Shown: positions 1 to 5,934 of the stretch, piece by piece
Layout: each line of letters opens with the position of its first letter
Position numbering within the stretch: position 1 is the first letter of the stretch
Source of the DNA: Candidatus Hydrogenedentota bacterium
GTDB lineage: Bacteria; Hydrogenedentota; Hydrogenedentia; Hydrogenedentales; SLHB01
Reading direction: 5' to 3'
DNA length: 8,022 bases
Assembly (NCBI GenBank): GCA_023384315.1
Contig: JAHDWY010000173.1
Span: forward strand, 1-8,022
Notes under the pieces: model-generated
What the model was told of the DNA's origin: nothing
The model's input: the letters and a program-made list of their open reading frames with translations, nothing else
The model's database searches: none
Made by a program: the position numbers and the translations under genes

Positions 1-1404
1 CCCCTTGGCGACCTGGGTTTCTATCGATTCTACCTGGGTTATTCCAACTACGACGAAGCGGAGTACCAATCCGGCAAGAGCGCGAACGACGCCTGGGACT
101 CGACGTTCGGGGGCTTCCGGATTGACCTGACCCCTGACGAATCCGATACCGTGACGATCGAAGGGCGGGCATCGGGCAACGACACGTCGGAGACGCTGGA
201 TCTCCCGACGCGGACGTTCCCGTTCCGCCGGCGAACGGACGGCAGCGAGGACCTGGCGAGGCGGAGTCTTGTCGCGCGTTGGAACCGTGACCTCGCCAAT
301 GACTCGCGGATTCAGCTTCAGGCGTACTACGACTACTTTGAATCCGATGCAACTAATATTTTGCAGCGCGAGCACACCGTGGATCTTGATTTTCAGTATG
401 AGTTCAGTGCGGGTGAGCGGCACCGCATCGTTTGGGGTGCGGGTTTCCGCTATGTGAGCGACGATATTCGCGGAACGAATCTATTGTCGCTGGACCCGGA
501 CGAACGGGACCTCAAGATATTCAGCGCGTATCTGCAGGACGAAATTACCGTGATTCCGGATACGCTCAGCCTGACGCTGGGTGCCAAGCTGGAGCACAAC
601 AGTTACAGCGGCGTGGAGATACAACCAAACGCGCGGCTGACATGGACCCCCGCGGATCGGCACACGGTATGGCTTGCCGCGTCGCGGGCCGTGCGGAGCC
701 CATCCCGCGCGGAATTGGACGTGCGATTGGAGAACACGACCACGCGCCGCCTGGCCGTCGCCCTGTACGGAGACGAAGATTTCGAGTCGGAAAACGTCCT
801 TGCGCTGGAGGCCGGGTATCGCGTTCAACTGCACGAAACCGCCGCCCTGGATTTGGCCCTGTTTCACAATAGCTATGACGATCTCAGAACGACGGAGTTC
901 CGGCGGCCATTCATCGAAGTTGATCCCCTTCCCGTTCATCTCGCCATTCCTGTCGTCGCCGACAACAACATGTCGGGGACGGCCTATGGGTTCGAGGCGG
1001 CGTTGGATTGGCGCCCCAGGGAGTGGTGGCGCGTCCGAACCGGATACTCCTATCTCGAAATGGACCTCTCGCCGAATCCCGACACCATCGACCTGTTGTC
1101 CGGCACGGTCGAGGATGAATCGCCGGAGCAGCAGTTCTTCATGCACCACAGTTTCGATTTGCCGCGCAATGTCGAGATTGACGCGACGTTCCGGTACGTC
1201 GACGCCATCCCCGCCCTTGGCGTAGACGATTATCTGACCATGGATATCCGGCTCGCCTGGTTGCCGCGAGAGAACCTCGAATTCTCCCTGGTCGGACAGA
1301 ACCTCTTCGAAGACTCCCACCTCGAGTACGCGCCCAGCTTCATCAACACCGTACCCAGCGAAGTGGAACGCGGCATCTACGGAAAGGTTTCATGGAGGTT
1401 CTGA
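1..1404 (+). CDS. TonB-dependent outer-membrane receptor, C-terminal part (5' end outside window)
   Basis: The frame is open from base 1 and ends at TGA 1402-1404, giving 467 residues of a protein that starts upstream. The signal peptide, plug domain and first barrel strands are therefore not visible. What is seen is an alternating aromatic/polar beta-barrel pattern, the segment FSAYLQDEI around residues 174-182, the family-typical SRAVRSPSR at 228-236, and a C-terminus ending in WRF. A terminal aromatic residue is the usual signal for BAM-dependent insertion into the outer membrane. Members of this family import substrates such as iron chelates, cobalamin or glycans using TonB/ExbBD energy. 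The ligand cannot be told from this part. Its last 13 nt overlap the yfiR-like gene, which suggests co-expression and a role as the outer-membrane end of the downstream sensory system. Family call is firm; substrate unknown. Confidence 0.9.
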   Translation, partial: PLGDLGFYRFYLGYSNYDEAEYQSGKSANDAWDSTFGGFRIDLTPDESDTVTIEGRASGNDTSETLDLPTRTFPFRRRTDGSEDLARRSLVARWNRDLANDSRIQLQAYYDYFESDATNILQREHTVDLDFQYEFSAGERHRIVWGAGFRYVSDDIRGTNLLSLDPDERDLKIFSAYLQDEITVIPDTLSLTLGAKLEHNSYSGVEIQPNARLTWTPADRHTVWLAASRAVRSPSRAELDVRLENTTTRRLAVALYGDEDFESENVLALEAGYRVQLHETAALDLALFHNSYDDLRTTEFRRPFIEVDPLPVHLAIPVVADNNMSGTAYGFEAALDWRPREWWRVRTGYSYLEMDLSPNPDTIDLLSGTVEDESPEQQFFMHHSFDLPRNVEIDATFRYVDAIPALGVDDYLTMDIRLAWLPRENLEFSLVGQNLFEDSHLEYAPSFINTVPSEVERGIYGKVSWRF

Positions 1405-2030
1405 CGCAATACGCGACCCGTGCTTGTCGCGCGGCTGCGCAACGCCAATGGCTTCGGCTGACGTTGGGTTTCCTGGTGGCCATTCTGGGCGCGAGCGAAA
1501 CACCGGTTTCGGGTGCGACGGACGAGGCGCCGACTGAATACGAAGTCAAGGCCGCATTCATTTTCAAATTTGTCAGTTTTGTCGAGTGGCCTGAGGAGTC
1601 CTTTCCGGAAAACGATACGCCGATTCGAATCGGCATTCTGGGCGAGGACCCATTTGGAACCGCACTGGACCGCACCATTGAGGGCAAGTCGGTTCGCGGT
1701 CGAAGGCTCGAAGCCACGCGATCGAACGATGCCGAAGAACTTAGCGCCTGTCATATGGTGTTCGTCGCCCAGCCGGTGCCCGCCGACGTTCAATCCCTGA
1801 CAACCAAGTTGCACGAACGTCATATCCTGACGATCGGCGATTCTGCCGACTTCGCGAAACGCGGCGGCATCATTAATTTCGTCGAACAGGAAGGCAAGAT
1901 CCGGTTTGAGATCAATGCGAAATCCGCCCAGCGGGCGGACATTCGCATTAGCTCCCAGCTTCTGAACCTGGCGCACCTTATCGAGTCCGAGGATGACGGG
2001 GAGGAGGACCGTGAAGAAGCTCCGGCTTGA
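1392..2030 (+). CDS. YfiR family (DUF4154) periplasmic protein
   Basis: This is a 212-residue protein. An Arg-containing n-region and a hydrophobic stretch at about residues 22-34 look like a signal peptide, with possible cleavage near VSGA|TDEAP (residue 42). The mature part opens with EYEVKAAFIFKFVSFVEWP (residues 49-67), the hallmark of the YfiR/DUF4154 family. PIRIGILGEDPFG, a central ACHMVFV and GGIINFVEQ...IRFEIN follow, all typical of the family and of full length. In Pseudomonas, YfiR is a periplasmic repressor of the CHASE8 diguanylate cyclase YfiN. By analogy this protein probably controls the CHASE8-like kinase encoded immediately downstream, which is inference. The ATG at 1392 follows GGAAAGG (1381-1387) with a short 4-nt spacer and lies inside the receptor gene. 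The mature protein has only one Cys (C120), so the disulfides reported for P. aeruginosa YfiR cannot form here. The acidic C-terminal tail is partly encoded by the next gene's ribosome-binding site. Confidence 0.9.
   Translation: MEVLTQYATRACRAAAQRQWLRLTLGFLVAILGASETPVSGATDEAPTEYEVKAAFIFKFVSFVEWPEESFPENDTPIRIGILGEDPFGTALDRTIEGKSVRGRRLEATRSNDAEELSACHMVFVAQPVPADVQSLTTKLHERHILTIGDSADFAKRGGIINFVEQEGKIRFEINAKSAQRADIRISSQLLNLAHLIESEDDGEEDREEAPA
1998..2007 (+). promoter_or_regulatory. Purine-rich ribosome-binding site of the hybrid kinase, inside the yfiR-like gene
   Basis: GGGGAGGAGG lies just upstream of GTG 2011. Pairing through GGGGAGG (1998-2004) leaves a 6-nt spacer; pairing through AGGAGG (2002-2007) leaves only 3. 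This favours GTG 2011, giving MKKLRLDDLSIGKKLT, over the in-frame ATG at 1993. The 1993 start would place the site inside the coding region and has no comparable motif upstream. Confidence 0.6.
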
Positions 2031-3762
2031 CGATCTCTCCATCGGCAAGAAGCTGACGCTGCTGGTAATGCTACCCAGCCTCGCGGCGTTGTTGCTCGCC
2101 ACGACGACAATCGTCGCGGTGGATCTCGTCTCGTTTCGAAACTCCACGATCGAGGATCTGCGAGCCATTGCTTCGGTCATCGCCGAGAATAGCGCTGCGG
2201 CCGTGATGTTCGATGCCCCCGGCGAAGCCGAGACGATCATGTCGGCCATGTCCGTGATGGAGGAGATCGAAACGGCGTTCATCTACGGCGCGGAAGGCGA
2301 ATTGTTCACGCACTGGCATCGCGTACCCGTTCAGGAACACCAAGAGGACCCCGGCATTCCGGCGCGCGCAGTCTACCTATCGTGGACTAAACTAATCGTA
2401 GTCAAGCCCATCGAACGAGATGGCACGCCGGTGGGAACCCTCGTGCTCCATGCCAACCGAAACTCCTTCTGGACCCGCGTAATGCGGGACATCGTCGTGT
2501 TCGCCCTGGCCATCGGAGCGGCGCTGATTCTGGCACTGGTAATTCAGTCGCGTTGGCGGCATTTGATTACCGACCCGATCTTTCATCTGGCAAAGATCGC
2601 GAAGTCGATATCCCAGGAAAAAGACTACTCGGTGCGCGCACAGACCTTCGGTCACGACGAAATGGGCATCCTGATCGAACAGTTCAATGCCATGATCGAA
2701 CGGGTAGAACGCCGGGATGCGGCCCTGCAGCAGGCGCAATCGGACCTCGAGTTGCGAGTGTTGGAACGCACCAAGGCGCTTCAGGAAGAAGTCCACGAGC
2801 GGGAACAGGCCCAGCACGCGCTAAAGGCGAGCGAGGCGCGGCTGCGCGGGGTCCTCGAGGATCAGACGGAGTCCGTTCACCGGTTTACTCCGGATGGAAG
2901 GCTCACGTACGTGAACGGCGCGTTCGCGCGATTCTGGAACAAGTCGCAGGAAGAGCTAACCGGGACGAATCTATTCGACCTTATTCCAGAGCCGGAGAGC
3001 CGGGTGGTCGCTGATTTCGTTTCCCATCTCACTCCGGATCACCCGATCAACACCCATCGAAGCGAGATCCTCCGCCCGACGGAGGCTCCCATCTGGTATG
3101 AGTGGACGTTTCGGGCCTTCTTTGATGAATCCGGCCGCGCGGTGGAGTATCAGTCGGTCGGGCGGGACGTGACCGATCGGGTGAGCGCGGAAACGGCGCT
3201 GGTTCGAGCGAAGGAAGAAGCGGAACGGACGAACGAGCAACTGCAGGATGCGATAGCCCGCGCGAATCAAATGGCCATCGAGGCGGAAGTGGCGAACGCC
3301 GCCAAGAGCGAATTCCTGGCCAACATGAGCCATGAGATTCGTACGCCCATGAATGGACGGGTCTGTTGCTCGACACCGAGTTGGATGACGAACAGCGCGA
3401 CCATGCGGAGACCATTCTCGAGTCGTCAAATGCCCTCCTTGCCATCATCAATGATATTCTCGACTTTTCCAAGGTGGAAGCGGGGCGCCTCGAACTGGAG
3501 GTCATTGACTTCGATCTGCGTATCGCGATTGAGGAAGTCCTCGACCTGCTTGCCGTGCGGGCGCAGGAGAAAGGCCTGGAGATCGCGTCGCTCGTGGAGC
3601 CCGGTGTGCCGTCACGTGTCAAAGGCGATCCGGGACGGCTGCGCCAGATCCTTATCAATCTGGTCTCCAACGCCATCAAGTTCACGGAGCACGGCGAAGT
3701 CATCATTCATGCGACGCTCGACCAGGAGTCCGAGCACCTATCGACAATCCGGTTTGCCGTGA
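2011..3762 (+). CDS. Hybrid sensor histidine kinase, N-terminal fragment (CHASE8-like, HAMP, PAS, H-box), frameshifted
   Basis: Genuine kinase sequence runs from GTG 2011 to about 3356 (448 residues). TM1 is at about 15-38. A periplasmic segment of about 120 residues with IASVIAENSAAAVMFD resembles the CHASE8 sensor domain of YfiN-type proteins. TM2 is at 161-179, HAMP at about 180-235, then a coiled coil with LELRVLERTKALQEE. A PAS domain spans about 271-390 (TPDGRLTYVN through GRDVTDR). The H-box FLANMSHEIRTPMNG follows, with phospho-acceptor His441. After that the frame is wrong: residues 450-583 have no homology I recognise and end at 3762, while the kinase continues in another frame from 3357. 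The fragment has a phosphorylatable His but no second DHp helix and no ATPase domain, so it cannot autophosphorylate as read. It overlaps the yfiR-like gene by 20 nt, pointing to translational coupling and a YfiR-type partner. An ATG at 1993 is the alternative start. Confidence 0.85.
   Translation: MKKLRLDDLSIGKKLTLLVMLPSLAALLLATTTIVAVDLVSFRNSTIEDLRAIASVIAENSAAAVMFDAPGEAETIMSAMSVMEEIETAFIYGAEGELFTHWHRVPVQEHQEDPGIPARAVYLSWTKLIVVKPIERDGTPVGTLVLHANRNSFWTRVMRDIVVFALAIGAALILALVIQSRWRHLITDPIFHLAKIAKSISQEKDYSVRAQTFGHDEMGILIEQFNAMIERVERRDAALQQAQSDLELRVLERTKALQEEVHEREQAQHALKASEARLRGVLEDQTESVHRFTPDGRLTYVNGAFARFWNKSQEELTGTNLFDLIPEPESRVVADFVSHLTPDHPINTHRSEILRPTEAPIWYEWTFRAFFDESGRAVEYQSVGRDVTDRVSAETALVRAKEEAERTNEQLQDAIARANQMAIEAEVANAAKSEFLANMSHEIRTPMNGRVCCSTPSWMTNSATMRRPFSSRQMPSLPSSMIFSTFPRWKRGASNWRSLTSICVSRLRKSSTCLPCGRRRKAWRSRRSWSPVCRHVSKAIRDGCARSLSIWSPTPSSSRSTAKSSFMRRSTRSPSTYRQSGLP
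3349..3368 (+). other. Frame break inside the kinase H-box motif (probable 13-nt deletion)
   Basis: The upstream frame reads ...HEIRTPMNG and the -1 frame continues TGLLLDTEL. In this kinase class the two are normally joined as MNG-V-I-G-M-T-G-LLLDT. The third base of the Gly codon and four codons (VIGM or similar) are absent between 3356 and 3357. This amounts to 13 nt and accounts exactly for the change from frame 1 to frame 3. Confidence 0.8.
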
Positions 3763-5222
3763 CGGATACGGGAATCGGGATTCCGAAGGATAGGATGGAC
3801 CGCTTGTTTAAGTCCTTCTCTCAAGTCGACAGCTCCACTACGCGCCGGTATGGCGGCACGGGGCTGGGACTTGCCATATCGATGCAGCTTGCAAACCTCA
3901 TGGGAGGGGAAATCGGCGTCGAGAGCGAAGAAGGAAAGGGGTCGACTTTCTGGTTTACGTGCAGGTTGGAGCACCAGCGCGGCGCAGACACCGAAGAAGA
4001 ATTTCCCCTGGAGCCTATCGAGGGCCAGCGGATCCTTGTTGTTGACGACAACCAGACGAATCGGGCTGTCTTGTCTCAACAGTTGAATCGCTGGGGATGT
4101 CATTGCGAGGTGGTAGCGGATGGCCGTTCCGCACTCGACGCGATTCGGGTGCGGGCCAGCGCTGGAACGCCATTTGACCTCGTCCTCATCGACTCCCTTA
4201 TGCCCGAGATGGATGGGCAGCAACTTGCCAGTGCCATCAGGGCGGACGCCGTGTTGGGAGACCCCGTTCTGGTCATGATCACGTCCAGCGCGCGCCGGGG
4301 CGAAGCGTCCCGGTTTCACGAGCTGGGGTTTGTGGCGTACCTCACCAAACCGGTCAAACGCTCCCAGCTCTACGATTGCCTCCGTGCGGCGCTGGGCACT
4401 CGCCGCCACGGCGAGTCGGAGAAGCCGCAACGGCTAATCACTCGCCATTCCGTCGTCGAGCGCAAGAAGTATACGAAACGGATTCTTGTTGCCGAAGACA
4501 ACCCCATCAACCAGAAGGTGGCGCTCCGGGTTATTGAAAAACTCGGCTATCGCGCCGATGCGGTCGCAAACGGAATGGAAGCAGTATCAGCCGTTAAGCG
4601 CCTGCCCTACGACTTGATTCTGATGGACGGCCAGATGCCCGAAATGGATGGGATTGAGGCCACACGGATTATTCGTCAGGGAGAATCCGGCGCCAAGCGG
4701 CGCATTCCAATCGTCGCGCTTACGGCGCACGCCATGCAGGGGGACCGCGACCGGTATATTGCCGCGGGGATGGACGACTATCTGGCCAAACCGTTACAGC
4801 CCCGCGAGCTGGCCGAGATGATCGAACGGTACGTTGGGGACGGCACGACGGTGCCCGAAATCCCAAAGGAACGACCTGGCAAGGGGAGCCGAAAACCCGT
4901 GTTCAACCGTCGAGCGCTGTTGGCCCGGCTGGACAACGACACGGAATTGTTCGACGAGCTGGTGCAGGTCTTTCTGGCGGATTGCGACGCGCAATTCGGT
5001 CGTATGCGGAGCGCGCTTTCGCAGCGGGACGCCACCTCGCTCAGCCGCTTGGCGCACACGTTAAAGGGTTCCGCACTGAACGTCGAGGCTGGAGACATTG
5101 CAGATTCGGCTCGCACCCTCGAAGCGAGTGCCGCGAAGCAGGATTGGGAGTTAGTGGATGCCGCCCTCAAGGATGTGGAGCTTGCCTTACAGAAGTTTAA
5201 GTCGGTCATCGTTGTTTCGTAG
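3366..5222 (+). CDS. Hybrid sensor histidine kinase, C-terminal fragment (ATPase, REC, REC, HPt), frameshifted from upstream half
   Basis: This frame resumes the kinase at 3357 (TGLLLDTEL); the first in-frame start-like codon is TTG 3366, and 618 residues are numbered from there. It begins with the second DHp helix (LLAIINDILDFSKVEAGRLELE). The ATPase domain follows, with N-box NLVSNAIKFT (Asn102), DTGIGIP, LFKSFSQVD and GGTGLGLAI. Two receiver domains come next: about 222-345 (VVDDN, phospho-acceptor Asp276 in IDSLMPEMDG, conserved TKP) and about 372-490 (AEDNPIN, Asp421 in MDGQMPEMDG, AKP). An HPt domain at about 515-615 has HTLKGSA with His564. All catalytic motifs are intact. The expected relay is H-box His to a REC Asp to HPt His to an external receiver, probably the protein at 5274. 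An in-frame stop at 3333-3335 means this half cannot start before the break. No strong ribosome-binding site precedes TTG 3366, so separate expression is doubtful. Confidence 0.88.
   Translation: MLDTELDDEQRDHAETILESSNALLAIINDILDFSKVEAGRLELEVIDFDLRIAIEEVLDLLAVRAQEKGLEIASLVEPGVPSRVKGDPGRLRQILINLVSNAIKFTEHGEVIIHATLDQESEHLSTIRFAVTDTGIGIPKDRMDRLFKSFSQVDSSTTRRYGGTGLGLAISMQLANLMGGEIGVESEEGKGSTFWFTCRLEHQRGADTEEEFPLEPIEGQRILVVDDNQTNRAVLSQQLNRWGCHCEVVADGRSALDAIRVRASAGTPFDLVLIDSLMPEMDGQQLASAIRADAVLGDPVLVMITSSARRGEASRFHELGFVAYLTKPVKRSQLYDCLRAALGTRRHGESEKPQRLITRHSVVERKKYTKRILVAEDNPINQKVALRVIEKLGYRADAVANGMEAVSAVKRLPYDLILMDGQMPEMDGIEATRIIRQGESGAKRRIPIVALTAHAMQGDRDRYIAAGMDDYLAKPLQPRELAEMIERYVGDGTTVPEIPKERPGKGSRKPVFNRRALLARLDNDTELFDELVQVFLADCDAQFGRMRSALSQRDATSLSRLAHTLKGSALNVEAGDIADSARTLEASAAKQDWELVDAALKDVELALQKFKSVIVVS
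4398..4416 (+). repeat. Intragenic inverted repeat, 7-bp stem
   Basis: ACTCGCC (4398-4404) and GGCGAGT (4410-4416) are perfect inverted repeats around a 5-nt loop. They lie in the linker between the two receiver domains of the kinase. No T-tract follows, so this is not a terminator. It may be chance or a local mRNA hairpin. Confidence 0.4.
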
Positions 5223-5273
5223 GATGGGGGACGGGGCGGACGGCCGATCTCCAGGTACCCGAGGATAGAATCG

Positions 5274-5873
5274 ATGGAAATCCTGATAGCAGAAGACGAC
5301 GTCACTTCGCGCCGGATGCTTGAGGCCGTACTGGAGAAATGGGGATACCAGGTGCAGGTCGTGAACAACGGTGAACGCGCCCTCGAGATCCTGCTCGAAG
5401 CTGGTAGTCCGCCGCTGGCCCTTTTGGACTGGATGATGCCCGGTATCGACGGGGTCGAGGTGTGTCGCCGCGTGCGCCAAAACCGGAAAGACACGCTTCC
5501 CTACATTGTCCTCGTAACCGCGCGGGCGAACAAGGCCGATATCGCCTTTGGGTTGAATGCCGGCGCGGACGACTACATCGTGAAGCCCTTCGACCGCGAC
5601 GAACTCAAGGCCCGGGTGGGGGCTGGCGAGCGGATCGTCGCACTTGAACAGGAAGGAGCGCGGAGGCTCCGGAAACTGCAAGACGCGCTGGACCACATTA
5701 AGACGCTACAAGGGATTCTTCCCATCTGCATGTACTGCCGGCGAATCCAGTCGGATGATGCGTCTTGGCAGCGCATCGAGGAGTACGTCGCCGAACACTC
5801 CAACGCGGAATTCAGCCACGGCATGTGTCCGGATTGCACTGCGAAGTACCATCCCGAATTGCTCAAGGACTAA
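5274..5873 (+). CDS. Response regulator: receiver domain plus four-cysteine C-terminal module
   Basis: This is a 199-residue soluble protein. Residues 1-120 form a complete receiver: acidic triad E7-D8-D9, phospho-acceptor Asp52 in LLDWMMPG, Thr82, and Lys104 in IVKPF. A short coiled coil (about 121-147) leads into a compact C-terminal module: LPICMYC (C152, C155), a Trp-containing helix, then EFSHGMCPDC (C185, C188). The CxxC-29-CxxC spacing suggests a zinc-binding or redox module. I recall similar tails after PAS or REC domains in other environmental bacteria but know of no assigned function. There is no helix-turn-helix, GGDEF, EAL or HD-GYP domain, so the output is not transcriptional in any obvious way. 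It lies 51 bp after the kinase gene and is the natural acceptor for the kinase's HPt domain (inference). ATG 5274 has GAGG (5261-5264) upstream at 9 nt. The 5223-5273 gap shows no terminator. Confidence 0.92.
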   Translation: MEILIAEDDVTSRRMLEAVLEKWGYQVQVVNNGERALEILLEAGSPPLALLDWMMPGIDGVEVCRRVRQNRKDTLPYIVLVTARANKADIAFGLNAGADDYIVKPFDRDELKARVGAGERIVALEQEGARRLRKLQDALDHIKTLQGILPICMYCRRIQSDDASWQRIEEYVAEHSNAEFSHGMCPDCTAKYHPELLKD

Positions 5874-5882
5874 GCAATACCG

Positions 5883-5912
5883 TTGTATCTCGACCAATCC
5901 CGCCCGTAATCT
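5883..5912 (+). promoter_or_regulatory. Possible weak sigma70-like promoter before the PPK2 gene
   Basis: TTGTAT (5883-5888) and TAATCT (5907-5912) are separated by 18 bp in the 61-bp gap between the response regulator and PPK2 genes. They match four and three of six consensus positions, so this is only suggestive. The promoter rules of this organism are unknown. Confidence 0.2.
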
Positions 5913-5920
5913 TGCAGTAC

Positions 5921-5926
5921 AAGGAG
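5921..5926 (+). promoter_or_regulatory. Ribosome-binding site that sets the PPK2 start
   Basis: AAGGAG sits 8 nt before ATG 5935. The frame is open further upstream to 5644, but that extension would run through the four-cysteine end of the response regulator and has no PPK2 sequence. This site settles the start at 5935. Confidence 0.75.
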
Positions 5927-5934
5927 TTGCCGCC

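Noticed and set aside
1619..1634. Perfect 16-nt palindrome GCCGATTCGAATCGGC in the yfiR-like gene
   Set aside because: It encodes the family-conserved PIRIG stretch, so protein constraint plus chance explain it; a dyad of this length is not surprising in 8 kb.
1377..2282. Long minus-strand open frame of 301 codons
   Set aside because: It lies opposite the yfiR-like gene and the kinase start, has no recognisable domain, and is the kind of open antisense frame expected in GC-rich coding DNA.
3349..3368. Programmed -1 frameshift as the explanation for the split kinase
   Set aside because: A -1 slip after the Gly codon would give MNG-TGLLLD, but there is no slippery heptamer such as A AAA AAG and no obvious stimulatory hairpin. 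The product would still lack about four conserved residues of the first DHp helix. A deletion fits better.
4398..4416. Inverted repeat as a terminator
   Set aside because: It is within the kinase coding region between two receiver domains and has no following T-run.
5223..5273. Terminator or small RNA between the kinase and response regulator genes
   Set aside because: The 51-bp gap is G-rich but holds no convincing stem-loop with a T-tract; only a GAGG ribosome-binding site for the next gene is supported.
5644..5934. N-terminal extension of the PPK2 gene to 5644
   Set aside because: The extension would overlap the response regulator's cysteine module and shows no PPK2 homology. AAGGAG at 5921 places the start at ATG 5935.
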